Assembly (NCBI GenBank): GCA_023445445.1
Contig: JAEXLD010000128.1
Span: 1-59,151, forward strand
DNA from: Bacillota bacterium
GTDB lineage: Bacteria; Bacillota; Clostridia; Clostridiales; Clostridiaceae
Length of the DNA: 59,151 bases
Direction of reading: 5' to 3'
The notes below the pieces were generated by a model. The model did no database searches, was not told the origin of the DNA, and saw only the letters and a list, made by a program, of their open reading frames with translations. The translations under genes and the position numbers were made by a program. Shown piece after piece: positions 1-8,189 of this stretch (position 1 is the first letter of the stretch; every line of letters begins with the position of its first letter).

Positions 1-80
1 TATTTGTTGTCTCCAAAATAATTGTAAATAGCAACCATTACCATAAAAATTAAAAATAATCATGTATAAATAATAAAAAA

Positions 81-127
81 AGGACCGTCTACGTAAATGA
101 TAAAAAATCATTTACGAGACAGCTCCT
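81..127 (-). terminator. Rho-independent terminator after the DUF1653 gene
   Basis: The arms gtct-a-cgtaaatga (87-100) and tcatttacgagac (108-120) pair across a 7-nt loop, with a bulged outer agga/tcct pair. Read on the minus strand, the hairpin is followed by a run of seven T. It closes the oxidoreductase-DUF1653 operon. A shorter T-run on the other side could let it work in both directions. Positions 1-80 hold no gene I can support: a short hydrophobic minus-strand frame runs off the window edge without a ribosome binding site. Confidence 0.7.
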
Positions 128-135
128 TCTTTTTC

Positions 136-471
136 TTAGTTAAATAACTCAAATCTATATTTTTGTTCTACATCTGGATACTTATTCCTATCTACTTCGC
201 TTAAAAACATATCTATAGGTCTAGCATAAATACCTTTATCATCATAAAGAGCTTTATATAAAACTAAACTATCTTCAAATACATTATCATGATAATATAA
301 ATCTCCTATTTTATAGATATTTATTAATTTATTTAATTCTGTATGATATCCTTGTAATAAGATTTTATTATTGTCTATAACTTCATCTTTAATTTTTTTA
401 CTTACAGACATTACAGCATAATAATTATTTTTAAAATGTTTATAAATTGCAGGATACTTTATACTTCTCAT
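136..471 (-). CDS. DUF1653 family protein
   Basis: A protein of 111 residues, all of it one small domain of the DUF1653 type. The conserved opening reads KYPAIYKHFKNNYYAVM, and a later segment holds the IGDLYYHD and YARPIDMFLSEVD blocks. No biochemical role is established for this family. The ATG at 471 is chosen because AGGTGAT sits 6 nt upstream; an upstream GTG is part of that ribosome binding site. The gene begins 9 nt after the stop of the old-yellow-enzyme gene, so the two are almost certainly co-transcribed. It is soluble and probably cytoplasmic. Family assignment is fairly sure, function unknown. Confidence 0.8.
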   Translation of the reverse strand: MRSIKYPAIYKHFKNNYYAVMSVSKKIKDEVIDNNKILLQGYHTELNKLINIYKIGDLYYHDNVFEDSLVLYKALYDDKGIYARPIDMFLSEVDRNKYPDVEQKYRFELFN

Positions 472-480
472 TAATATCAC

Positions 481-1524
481 CTATTCCTCTTGTATATTTC
501 TGGTAAAACCTCTTGTATATTGTTTTGGAATTTGTGTTTTCTTTTTAAGTTTAATAGCAGCTTCAAATGTCCAATAAGGATTTCTAAGCATTGCTCTTCC
601 TATAGCTACTAAGTCAGCTTCTTCATTCTCTATTACTGAATTTGCAAATTCTGGTTCATCTAATTTACCTACTGCAATTACATCAATATCTAGATTTTCT
701 TTTATTGCTTTAGCTAATGGCACTTGATAACCTGCATTGCTGCCTGGAGCTCCATTTGATCCTATTGGTCCTTCTCCTCCAGAACTTATATGGAATACAT
801 CCACTCCAGCTTCTTTATAAGCCTTAGCAAGCTTAGTTGAAGTTTCTATGCCATACCCACCTTCTACATACTCAACAGCAGAAATTCTCATTAACAATGG
901 CATATCTTCTGGCATTTCACTTTTAGCAGCTTTTATTATGTCTACTCCAAATTTAGTTAAATCTTTTCCATATTCATCCTTCCTCTTATTGGTTAACGGT
1001 GAATGAAATTGATGTATTAAGTAGCCATGTGCTCCATGAATTTCAATGGCATCAAATCCAGCCTTTATAGCACGTCTAGTTGCCATTCTAAACTTTTCAA
1101 CCATTTCCTTTACTTCATCAGTAGTTAACTCTCTTGGAATTTTATAAGTTTCATCAAAGGCTATTGCTGATGGTGCTACTGGAACTTCTGCATCCTCTGC
1201 CTTTCTACCAGCATGTGCAATTTGTATAGCTACCTTTGCTCCATATTTATGACATTCATCAACTATTCTCTTTAAAGGCTCTATTTGTTCATCACACCAT
1301 AACCCTAAATCATAATCACTAATACGTCCATCAGGTTCAACATCTGTCATTTCAATAATAATTAATCCTGTTCCTCCTACTGCTCTACTTACATAATGAA
1401 CGAAATGCCAATCTGTAGCTATTCCATCTTTTTTTTCTACAGAATATTGGCACATTGGAGGTAAAACTATTCTATTTTTTAATTTAAGCCCTTTAATTTC
1501 ATAAGGGGTAAATAAATTTTTCAT
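481..1524 (-). CDS. namA: Old yellow enzyme family NADPH dehydrogenase (YqjM/NamA-like)
   Basis: An FMN-dependent ene-reductase of 347 residues, predicted to reduce activated C=C bonds using NAD(P)H in the cytoplasm. The TIM-barrel fold is complete. The YqjM-type active site is visible: Cys25 and Tyr27 in PPMCQYS, His163 and His166 in IEIHGAHGYLIHQF, and the C-terminal phosphate-binding segment VAIGRAMLRNP. The ATG at 1524 is preferred over an in-frame GTG that lies inside the AAAGGTG ribosome binding site. A sigma-A promoter lies just upstream. The DUF1653 gene follows in the same transcript. Clostridial members may act on enoates or xenobiotics; the physiological substrate cannot be told from the sequence. 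Confidence 0.88.
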   Translation of the reverse strand: MKNLFTPYEIKGLKLKNRIVLPPMCQYSVEKKDGIATDWHFVHYVSRAVGGTGLIIIEMTDVEPDGRISDYDLGLWCDEQIEPLKRIVDECHKYGAKVAIQIAHAGRKAEDAEVPVAPSAIAFDETYKIPRELTTDEVKEMVEKFRMATRRAIKAGFDAIEIHGAHGYLIHQFHSPLTNKRKDEYGKDLTKFGVDIIKAAKSEMPEDMPLLMRISAVEYVEGGYGIETSTKLAKAYKEAGVDVFHISSGGEGPIGSNGAPGSNAGYQVPLAKAIKENLDIDVIAVGKLDEPEFANSVIENEEADLVAIGRAMLRNPYWTFEAAIKLKKKTQIPKQYTRGFTRNIQEE

Positions 1525-1558
1525 AATAATCACCTTTCTTATATTATTCTATATTTTC

Positions 1559-1587
1559 AGTATAATTATCCTGACTTTATAATTCAA
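1559..1587 (-). promoter_or_regulatory. Putative sigma-A promoter of the namA-like operon
   Basis: On the minus strand TTGAAT (1582-1587) is followed after 17 bp by TATACT (1559-1564). It sits about 35 bp before the ATG at 1524. Confidence 0.55.
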
Positions 1588-1710
1588 GTAGTTAATATTT
1601 ATTAATAATACCTATTAAAATAAATTAAAATCTTTATTTTAATAAAAAAATATTAGTTTGACATAAAACTTGTCTTTACTTTATCATATATTTAGTAGTT
1701 AATTATTTTT

Positions 1711-1750
1711 TGCCAGGTAGATATTTTACATACTGCTTTTCTACCTGGCA
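1711..1750. other. Long perfect hairpin in the intergenic region
   Basis: The 11-bp arms tgccaggtaga and tctacctggca enclose an 18-nt loop. Neither side has a clean T-run in the right place for a terminator: the plus strand continues ttgttatattta and the minus strand continues with A residues. It lies between the terminator of the small membrane protein gene and the namA promoter. Function unknown. Confidence 0.5.
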
Positions 1751-1783
1751 TTGTTATATTTAATTTTATAAGAAAATATAGAA

Positions 1784-1810
1784 AAGGGTTAGTAATAAAA
1801 ACTAACCCTT
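1784..1810 (-). terminator. Terminator after the 93-residue membrane protein gene
   Basis: The 10-bp arms aagggttagt and actaaccctt have a 7-nt loop and, on the minus strand, are followed by ttttctatatttt. It is 19 bp past the stop codon. Confidence 0.75.
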
Positions 1811-1828
1811 AATCATTAATCATATTTT

Positions 1829-2110
1829 TTAAGATTTACCTTTTCCTATCTTTACCAATAAATCATGAATAAAATTAGATCCTCTAGATATTAAAATAGA
1901 AGTTAATATTATTCCTAAATAAGGTATTGTGCTTTTAACTTCAAGTAAGCTTAATATATCTAGCCTTACCCCAAAACAAATAACTAAAGACACAATTAAA
2001 GCTCCTATTCTATCTATACATATCTTACCTTGTTGCCAAGTCATTTTTAATGTTTCCCATACACTTTCAGCTATTAATGCAACTATTAATATAGTAAACA
2101 AATTTTCCAT
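1829..2110 (-). CDS. Small membrane protein of unknown function
   Basis: A protein of 93 residues with about three hydrophobic segments: residues 3-14 (short), 33-50 and 62-76. The C-terminus is basic (LLVKIGKGKS). The hydrophobic pattern is loosely holin-like, but there are no phage genes nearby and I do not recognise a family. The ATG at 2110 has AGGAAGGG eight nt upstream, and a strong terminator follows the stop, so it looks like a genuine monocistronic gene. It is presumably in the cytoplasmic membrane. Confidence 0.65.
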   Translation of the reverse strand: MENLFTILIVALIAESVWETLKMTWQQGKICIDRIGALIVSLVICFGVRLDILSLLEVKSTIPYLGIILTSILISRGSNFIHDLLVKIGKGKS

Positions 2111-2233
2111 ACTAATATCCCTTCCTAAATTAACTATATTAAATACTTTAGTTATATTTATATATACATCATATTTACAGAAATGAATATTTGTAACCTT
2201 TATTAATAAAAATAGCTTTTATTTTATAATGAA

Positions 2234-2257
2234 AAGAACTCTATCTCTAGAGTTCTT
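2234..2257 (-). terminator. Hairpin after the 30-residue ORF
   Basis: The 9-bp arms aagaactct and agagttctt enclose a 6-nt loop. On the minus strand the hairpin is followed by ttcattataaaat, a weak T-run. It lies 42 bp beyond the small ORF's stop. Confidence 0.5.
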
Positions 2258-2298
2258 AGTAGTAATTTATATTCTATTTTATTTACACTAGTATCTAC

Positions 2299-2391
2299 TT
2301 ATATATTTTTTTCCTTTTTACTAGCACCTTTAAAAAATACTAAGATAAGTGCTACTCCAATTAACCATGCTGTCAGTATAATAAATAACAT
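2299..2391 (-). CDS. Predicted 30-residue single-span membrane peptide
   Basis: This short reading frame encodes 30 residues, starting MLFIILTAWLIGVALILVFF and ending in a polar, lysine-rich tail (KGASKKEKNI). That is one transmembrane helix with a positively charged C-terminus. The ATG has a good ribosome binding site, AGAGGTG, six nt upstream, and a hairpin follows the stop, which supports translation. I do not recognise a family. Its size and shape fit several classes: small regulatory subunits of membrane complexes (KdpF-like), or the hydrophobic peptides of type I toxin-antitoxin systems. There is no neighbouring gene in the same transcript to favour either. Confidence 0.55.
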   Translation of the reverse strand: MLFIILTAWLIGVALILVFFKGASKKEKNI

Positions 2392-2472
2392 TATTTTCAC
2401 CTCTATTTTTTCAATGAAATTATTATTCCACGTAAAAATAAATTTTATTCATATTCTGACTTTAAATTAAGA

Positions 2473-2526
2473 ATAGCACCTAATATTAATGAAATTAGGT
2501 GCTATCTACTTATTGTAGATTTTTTT
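2473..2526 (+). terminator. Double hairpin with plus-strand T-run
   Basis: The arms atagcacctaat (2473-2484) and attaggtgctat (2494-2505) form a 12-bp stem. A second stem, atctac/gtagat (2504-2520), is followed directly by seven T on the plus strand. No plus-strand gene ends here, so it may end an unannotated plus-strand RNA. Confidence 0.45.
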
Positions 2527-2566
2527 CTTGTTAAATATAGGGGTGGATAATCTATAATTTAACAAG
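2527..2566. other. G-rich-loop hairpin between rnpB terminator and small ORF
   Basis: The arms cttgttaaat (2527-2536) and atttaacaag (2557-2566) extend inward with atag/ctat past one bulged A. The loop is gggtggataat. Apart from this and the neighbouring hairpins I see nothing coding in 2392-2678. Confidence 0.45.
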
Positions 2567-2678
2567 TCACAATTCTATTTTATTTTCAAATCAACATATA
2601 GTCAACTATTTTCATTCAATTTTTAACCATTTTTCGTACGTATTATTTTTTATTGTTCTTATATTTATTATAAAAAAA

Positions 2679-2710
2679 GAAAAACACTAGGCATTAACCT
2701 AGTGTTTTTC
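2679..2710 (-). terminator. rnpB terminator
   Basis: Thirteen-bp arms built on aaaacactagg and cctagtgtttt have a 6-nt loop. On the minus strand the hairpin is followed by ttttttta. It lies immediately after the RNase P RNA 3' end. Confidence 0.85.
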
Positions 2711-2712
2711 AT

Positions 2713-3082
2713 GTACGAGACAAGCCATAAGCGGAGTTCTGTATTAAGCAATCATCTATCTAGGCTTATTGTTACCAATAAGCTCAAGCGGTACACCCGG
2801 AAACGGGGCGGGCAACCCCTAAATGTTTCCCTATTCGACCTTGCTCCAAGTGGGGTTTACATAGCCATCATGTCACCATGATGCTGGTGAGCTCTTACCT
2901 CGCCTTTCCACCCTTACCTAACACATTATAATTAATTACAATGAGTTAGGCGGTATCTCTCTGTTGCACTTTCCTTCAAGTCGCCTTGACTGGACGTTAT
3001 CCAGCACCCTGCCCTATGGAGCTCCGACTTTCCTCTCCTAGATCTAAGTCTAGCAGCGATTGCACGTCTTACTCGCAAAACT
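2713..3082 (-). ncRNA. rnpB: RNase P RNA, bacterial type A
   Basis: This is the catalytic RNA of ribonuclease P, which removes the 5' leader of pre-tRNAs. On the minus strand the 5' half contains GAGGAAAGTCGGAGCTCC (conserved region I and the P4 5' strand). The 3' half contains ACAGAACTCCGCTTATGG (conserved region V, P4 3' strand). Between them are GGATAACGTCCAG, the long P12 stem (cctaactcattg... pairing with ...aatgtgttagg) and GGAGCAAGGTCGAATAGGGA. The overall length, about 370 nt, is normal for type A. A perfect terminator follows. The exact 5' end is approximate. Confidence 0.95.
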
Positions 3083-3129
3083 TATATTATCATAACTTTA
3101 TAAATAATACAAATGAATTTTTTTACAAT

Positions 3130-3381
3130 TTAAACAAATTGAAGTATTAATACTAACATAAGTAGAATAATCCAAGTATAAAATCCTATTCCTGAGAGTA
3201 AAAGTGTCAATATTAAAAGTATAAATATTACTAATCTTGCAGCTGGATTAATACAGTTTCTAAAAAATATTGGTCCACCTGAGCTAATATTTTTCCCTAT
3301 ACCATCTAATATATCCTTAATTCCATCTTGGAATACTTTTGTCCATGATCCTCTTTTCTTTTTATAATAAGATTTACTCAT
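3130..3381 (-). CDS. Small membrane protein of unknown function
   Basis: A protein of 83 residues: a basic, soluble N-terminal half (SKSYYKKKRGSWTKVF) followed by about 30 hydrophobic residues at the C-terminus forming one or two membrane helices (LVIFILLILTLLLSGIGFYTWIILLMLVLIL). The ATG at 3381 has AGGAGA 8 nt upstream. It lies just upstream of rnpB on the same strand and could share a transcript. I do not recognise the family. It is probably anchored in the membrane with the basic part in the cytoplasm. Confidence 0.6.
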   Translation of the reverse strand: MSKSYYKKKRGSWTKVFQDGIKDILDGIGKNISSGGPIFFRNCINPAARLVIFILLILTLLLSGIGFYTWIILLMLVLILQFV

Positions 3382-3454
3382 AAAACATCTCCTAAATTGT
3401 TATCCTATTATTATTCTATGTGTTATACTATAAAAAGTTATCATGAAATCCTTA

Positions 3455-3500
3455 ATTTAAAATAGCTGTGAACTAAATTTCGTCCACAGCTATTTTAAAT
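3455..3500 (-). terminator. Terminator of the dgt-dnaG-rpoD-trmK-nif3 operon
   Basis: Sixteen-bp perfect arms (3455-3470 and 3485-3500) contain aaaatagctgtg/cacagctatttt. The hairpin lies 65 bp past the nif3 stop. Confidence 0.75.
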
Positions 3501-3565
3501 ATATAAAAGAAATTTTTTATAAACTTAGGAAAAATTATTTTTATTTAAACTAAAGTATAAATAAA

Positions 3566-4357
3566 TTATGCAAAGGTATATGGATCTTCACTATGTTTAG
3601 AAATAATAATTTCTACTTCGTTAAGTTTATCTTTCAGTTTATTTATTACTTCTAAGAAAACTATCCATTCAGATAAGAAATGTCCTGTATCTATTATAGA
3701 AACTCCCATTTCCTTATAATCACTTGCAAAATGGTAAGTAGTATCTCCTGTTATTATACAATCAGCACCTTTTTTATAAGCTATATCAAAAAAGCTACTT
3801 CCACTCCCATTAATTACAGCAATATTTTTCACCTTATCTGAAGCCTTTACTACCTTTAATCCACTTATGTTTAATTTTTCTTTCACTTCTCTTATTAAAT
3901 CTTCTAAGAATATCTCTTTATCTAATCTAATAAATCTACCTAGCCCTTCATTTGAATTTCTAGCATTTTTATTTGTTTCAATAAGTTCTTTAGATTCATA
4001 GCCTAATATATTTATTATAGTTTCATTTAAGCCACCACTAGCTGAATCTAAATTGGTATGACTAGAGTATAGACTTATATCATTTTTAATAAGCTCTATA
4101 ATTTTTTTACCAACTAAAGTATCTGTAGTTATAGTGCTTGGCTTTTTAAATAGTAAGGGATGATGAGTAATTATTAAATCTACATTCTTTTCCTTTGCTT
4201 CTTCTATTACTTCTAAAGTACAATCTAAAGCTAAAAGAATTCTTTCAACTTCTTTTTCCTTATCACCAACCATTAACCCTACATTATCAAAATCTTCTTT
4301 TAAATTAACTGGAGCAAAATCCTCCATTATATTAATAATATCTTTTACCCTCTTCAT
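3566..4357 (-). CDS. Nif3-like dinuclear metal centre protein (YqfO family)
   Basis: A Nif3/DUF34 family protein of 263 residues. The metal-binding signature is clear: LIITHHPLLF with His65 and His66, then ISLYSSHTNLDSASGG near residue 100, and a C-terminal cluster including IIDTGHFLSEW. Family members form hexamers holding two metal ions. The best-supported activity is GTP cyclohydrolase I type 2-like chemistry or a damage-control role, and the true function remains open. The long YqfO form has an extra central PII-like domain; this protein is the short form. It sits 12 nt after trmK in the operon, the same pairing seen in Bacillus. Confidence 0.85.
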   Translation of the reverse strand: MKRVKDIINIMEDFAPVNLKEDFDNVGLMVGDKEKEVERILLALDCTLEVIEEAKEKNVDLIITHHPLLFKKPSTITTDTLVGKKIIELIKNDISLYSSHTNLDSASGGLNETIINILGYESKELIETNKNARNSNEGLGRFIRLDKEIFLEDLIREVKEKLNISGLKVVKASDKVKNIAVINGSGSSFFDIAYKKGADCIITGDTTYHFASDYKEMGVSIIDTGHFLSEWIVFLEVINKLKDKLNEVEIIISKHSEDPYTFA

Positions 4358-4369
4358 AATAAAACTTCC

Positions 4370-5062
4370 TTATAAATAATTAATCATATTTGAAATTATA
4401 TTGATTTTTTCTTCTACTGCTGCCCTTCTATCTCTAGCACTTACAGTGCTTTCTGTTATAAAACTAAGTATTTTTTTATAATTATCTACTTTTGAATTTA
4501 AATAGTCCTTCATTAATGGATGTTTTTGCATTAATAATTTAGGGCTTATTTCATAATATATTGAATCTAATCCCATTGATTCTCCTTCTTTTTTTCTAAC
4601 CTTAAATAATTCATAATATATTCCATCTTCCTCACAAAGATTTTCAGATATTATTTCATAATCATTATTATAAAGGTATTCTCTTAATACTTCTGGATTT
4701 TGTGCAGGTACTAGTATTAAGTAATTTAAAGAAGTTACTTTATCAATGCTTTCTTCAAGTATGTCTCTAATTAAGTTTCCACCCATACCAGCAATTATTA
4801 CTGCTTCTACTTCATCTTTTTCTAAAGGATTTAATCCATCTCCAAGTCTGAATTCTAATTCATCTCCAGCTCCCTCTAAAATAGCATTAAGTCTTGCCTT
4901 ATCTAAAGGATCTTTATTTATATCTATAGCTATAGCCTTATCACATATGCCATTTTGTGTAGCATATAAAGGAATATAACCATGGTCAGTTCCTATATCT
5001 GCTAAAACTGATGTTTTATCAATGTTATTAATTATAAAATTTAATCTTTTGCTTAGTTCCAT
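4370..5062 (-). CDS. trmK: tRNA (adenine(22)-N1)-methyltransferase TrmK
   Basis: A SAM-dependent methyltransferase of 230 residues that modifies A22 in the D-loop of tRNAs. The class I Rossmann fold is at the N-terminus, with the SAM-binding motif VLADIGTDHGYIPLY at residues 20-34. The catalytic-region motif AVIIAGMGGNLI lies near residues 85-97, and a helical C-terminal domain follows. It lies directly downstream of rpoD and upstream of the Nif3-like gene, which is the conserved Firmicute order. There are 43 nt between rpoD and trmK with no terminator, so they are co-transcribed. Confidence 0.92.
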   Translation of the reverse strand: MELSKRLNFIINNIDKTSVLADIGTDHGYIPLYATQNGICDKAIAIDINKDPLDKARLNAILEGAGDELEFRLGDGLNPLEKDEVEAVIIAGMGGNLIRDILEESIDKVTSLNYLILVPAQNPEVLREYLYNNDYEIISENLCEEDGIYYELFKVRKKEGESMGLDSIYYEISPKLLMQKHPLMKDYLNSKVDNYKKILSFITESTVSARDRRAAVEEKINIISNMINYL

Positions 5063-5105
5063 ATATTTCTTCTCCTTGCTAAATTAAAATTAGCACCAGT
5101 AGGTG

Positions 5106-6212
5106 CTAATCTAAATAATCCTTTAATTTTTTACTTCTTGAAGGGTGTCTTAATTTTCTAAGTGCCTTAGCTTCAATTTGTCTTATTCTTTCTCTAGTTA
5201 CGTTGAATTCTTTACCAACTTCTTCTAGAGTTCTTGCTCTACCATCATCTAAACCAAATCTTAATCTTAATACCTTTTCTTCTCTTGGAGTTAAAGTATC
5301 TAAGACATTTATTAGTTGCTCCTTAAGCATTGTAAATGCAGCTGCTTCTGCAGGTGCTAAAGCATCATCATCTGGTATAAAATCTCCTAAATGTGAATCT
5401 TCTTCTTCACCTATAGGTGTTTCTAAAGATACTGGCTCTTGAGCAATTTTTTGAATTTCTCTAACCTTATCTACTGGTAAATCCATTACTTTTGAGATTT
5501 CTTCTGGGAATGGATCTCTACCTAATTCTTGTAATAATTGTCTTTGAACTCTTATTAATTTATTTATAGTTTCTACCATATGAACTGGTATTCTAATGGT
5601 TCTCGCTTGGTCAGCAATTGCTCTTGTAATCGCCTGTCTTATCCACCATGTAGCATAAGTTGAGAATTTAAAGCCTTTTCTATAATCAAACTTTTCTACA
5701 GCTTTGATTAAACCTAAGTTTCCTTCTTGGATAAGGTCTAAGAATAACATACCTCTACCAACATATCTTTTAGCAATACTTACAACTAATCTTAAGTTGG
5801 CTTCTGCTAATTTCTTTTTAGCTCTTTGGTCACCTTGCTCAATTCTATTTGCTAACTCTATTTCTTCTTCTGATGATAATAGAGGAACTTTTCCTATTTC
5901 TTTTAAGTACATTCTAACTGGGTCATCAATAGCAATACCTTCTGGAATAGTTAAATCTAATTCTTCTTCTACTTCTTCTTCACCACTTGGTTCACCTATA
6001 ACTTCTATTCCCATAGACTCTAACACTTCATAAATCTTTTCAATTTGTTCTGGACCTAAATCTATATTTTCAAGTTCATCCATTATTTCTTTATATGTTA
6101 AAGTACCACTTTTCTTCCCTTTATCAAGCAAGTTCTTAACTATATTCATCTTATTACTTCTATCTTCATTTTCCTTCTTAACTTGCTTAGCTTTTGTTTT
6201 TTCATCCAACAT
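5106..6212 (-). CDS. rpoD: Primary RNA polymerase sigma factor RpoD (SigA)
   Basis: The housekeeping sigma-70 factor, 368 residues, which directs RNA polymerase to vegetative promoters. A region 1.1 remnant occupies the first 90 residues. Region 1.2 is DDPVRMYLKEIG, region 2 contains FLDLIQEGNLGLIKAVEKFDY and FSTYATWWIRQAI, region 3 is RIPVHMVETINKL, and region 4 ends with the helix-turn-helix VTRERIRQIEAKALRKLRHP. The ATG at 6212 is chosen for its strong AAGGAGG site; a TTG nine codons upstream runs through that site and is unlikely. It follows dnaG by 45 nt, as in the classical macromolecular-synthesis operon. Confidence 0.96.
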   Translation of the reverse strand: MLDEKTKAKQVKKENEDRSNKMNIVKNLLDKGKKSGTLTYKEIMDELENIDLGPEQIEKIYEVLESMGIEVIGEPSGEEEVEEELDLTIPEGIAIDDPVRMYLKEIGKVPLLSSEEEIELANRIEQGDQRAKKKLAEANLRLVVSIAKRYVGRGMLFLDLIQEGNLGLIKAVEKFDYRKGFKFSTYATWWIRQAITRAIADQARTIRIPVHMVETINKLIRVQRQLLQELGRDPFPEEISKVMDLPVDKVREIQKIAQEPVSLETPIGEEEDSHLGDFIPDDDALAPAEAAAFTMLKEQLINVLDTLTPREEKVLRLRFGLDDGRARTLEEVGKEFNVTRERIRQIEAKALRKLRHPSRSKKLKDYLD

Positions 6213-6257
6213 ATTTTGACCTCCTTCCGTTATTGCCAACTGTACCTACACCTCTCT

Positions 6258-8015
6258 TTAGCTTCTCATCAAATTATTTAACTCAATAGCAATTTGTATT
6301 GATTCTTCAATCTTTCCTTGTGATTCTAAAAGCTTTTGTCTTTGTTTTAATTCTTTCAATCTTTCGTTTAACTTATAACTATCTATCTGTTTTATTAAAT
6401 CCTGAATTAATTTTTTATTATCTTTACCTATAAGGACTTGCTGTTCATTTATTTTAACAATTTCCTCAAGGGTTTTTATATTTGTACATTTGGATTCTAA
6501 AAAGTTTTCTATATTATTTATATTTCCCTTTTTAGCATCTTTAATGATAGAAAAAATCTCTTTATGTTCTGGAAGAATTAACTCATCTTGGCTTATTAAA
6601 TTAACAATATAATCAAGATACTCTTCATTAAAACATAATTTTAATAAGGATCTTTCAGCCTTTATAAAAGCAGGCTCCTTATATAATTTTGTTCCATTTT
6701 CTTCCTTATTATTCATAAATTCTTGATTTTGAATGTTTTTTGTCATTTCTCTAGATAATAAGTCATACAAAGCTTGTTCCCTTATACCTGTATTTTCAGA
6801 TATTTTTTTAATATAAATATCCTTTTCTACTGGATTTACTTTCGCTAAAATTTCTGTAACTTTCTTACCATATTTTATTAAGTCATTACTATCTTTGAAA
6901 TTTATGTTTTCTCCAGCTTTTTTTATTCTGTATTCTACTAATCCTTCTGCTTCATTTATTAGTTTAATAAATGCATCTTTCCCATTGCTTCTTACATACT
7001 CATCTGGATCTTTTCCTTGTGGGATGCTTAATACTCTCACATCAAAACCCGCATCCTTTAGTATTTCTAATCCCCTAAGAGTAGCTGTTTGCCCAGCTAT
7101 ATCTGCATCATAAGATATTATTACCTTATCTGCATATCTTTTTAATAACCTTGCTTGATTTACAGTTAATGCAGTTCCTAATGAAGCTACTACATTAGTA
7201 ATTCCATATTGATGCAAGGTAATTAAGTCCATATATCCTTCTACCATAATGAAGTATCTTTCCTTCATGTTACTTTTGATTGCAAAGTTTAAACCGTATA
7301 AATTAGTTCCCTTTTGGAAAACTAAGGTTTCTGGAGAGTTTAAATATTTAGGTTTAGAATCATCTAAAACCCTTCCTCCAAATCCTATTACCTTTCCTCT
7401 ATAATCAAAAACTGGAAACATTACTCTATTTCTAAATCTATCGTATTTATTACCAGTCTTTTGGGAAGTTAAAACTAATCCTGCTTCTAACAATATATTT
7501 TCACTAAAGCCTTGTTTTCTCAGATGGAACAATAAGCTGTTCCAACTATCCTTTGCATATCCTAAACCAAATCGTTTTATAGTTTCTTGCCTTATTCCTC
7601 TATTTAAGAAATATTCCATTGCTATTTTATCGGACCTTAAATTTGAGTAAAAAAACCTACCCGCTTCTACATTTACTTTATAAAGTAATTCTTTCTTTTT
7701 GGCAGTTGGATTTACTCTAGTTTCATCCTCTAATAATATGTTAGCCCTATCTGCTAAATATTTTACAGCATCTATAAAATTCATATTTTTATTTTTCATA
7801 ACAAAAGTAATTATATTTCCTGATTCACCACAGCCAAAACATTTATATATTTGTTTTTCTTGTGAAACAGAAAATGAAGGTGATTTTTCATTATGAAATG
7901 GACATAGCCCTGAAAAGCTTCTTCCAGTTTTTTTCAGCCTAACTGATTCAGATATAACATCAACGATGTCATTTTCTTCTTTAATTTTTTCTAGAATCTC
8001 TTCAGAAATCTGCAA
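6258..8015 (-). CDS. dnaG: DNA primase DnaG
   Basis: Makes RNA primers at the replication fork. The protein has 585 residues, a normal length. The N-terminal CHC2 zinc finger is present (Cys38, His41, Cys59, Cys62 in CPFH...CFGC). The RNA polymerase core follows, with the Toprim motif at FIMVEGYMDLITLHQYG and the acidic pair in VIISYDADIAG. The C-terminal part is the helical helicase-binding domain. Translation starts at a TTG (8015) with an excellent AAGGAGGTG site nine nt upstream; no ATG is suitably placed. It is followed by rpoD in the same operon. Confidence 0.95.
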   Translation of the reverse strand: MQISEEILEKIKEENDIVDVISESVRLKKTGRSFSGLCPFHNEKSPSFSVSQEKQIYKCFGCGESGNIITFVMKNKNMNFIDAVKYLADRANILLEDETRVNPTAKKKELLYKVNVEAGRFFYSNLRSDKIAMEYFLNRGIRQETIKRFGLGYAKDSWNSLLFHLRKQGFSENILLEAGLVLTSQKTGNKYDRFRNRVMFPVFDYRGKVIGFGGRVLDDSKPKYLNSPETLVFQKGTNLYGLNFAIKSNMKERYFIMVEGYMDLITLHQYGITNVVASLGTALTVNQARLLKRYADKVIISYDADIAGQTATLRGLEILKDAGFDVRVLSIPQGKDPDEYVRSNGKDAFIKLINEAEGLVEYRIKKAGENINFKDSNDLIKYGKKVTEILAKVNPVEKDIYIKKISENTGIREQALYDLLSREMTKNIQNQEFMNNKEENGTKLYKEPAFIKAERSLLKLCFNEEYLDYIVNLISQDELILPEHKEIFSIIKDAKKGNINNIENFLESKCTNIKTLEEIVKINEQQVLIGKDNKKLIQDLIKQIDSYKLNERLKELKQRQKLLESQGKIEESIQIAIELNNLMRS

Positions 8016-8189
8016 GGAGATTCACCTCCTTACTAATAATTTTCGTCAACTTATATTTAATTCGACATTTTTTATAGAAATCCTTCTTAAAAAAAATTTT
8101 TTTTATTTTTTTTATTAAAGCTTCTTTATTTATATTCTTTATCACCGTTAAAATTCCTTCAATCTTTAAAAATTATTTTATCCTGAACA

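Noticed and set aside
1..63. Truncated minus-strand gene at the left edge
   Set aside because: Two short hydrophobic frames run off the edge but neither has a ribosome binding site; a partial gene cannot be supported.
1829..2110. Small three-helix protein as a phage holin
   Set aside because: No endolysin or other phage genes in the region; the resemblance is only in size and hydrophobicity.
2504..2520. atctac-ttatt-gtagat resembles the stem of Cas12a CRISPR repeats
   Set aside because: Only one copy, no spacers, no cas genes nearby; followed by seven T, so a terminator-type hairpin explains it better.
7699..7896. Long open frame on the plus strand opposite dnaG, and similar frames opposite dnaK, rpoD and lepA
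   Set aside because: No ribosome binding sites and no recognisable domains; they are by-products of codon bias in the genes on the other strand.
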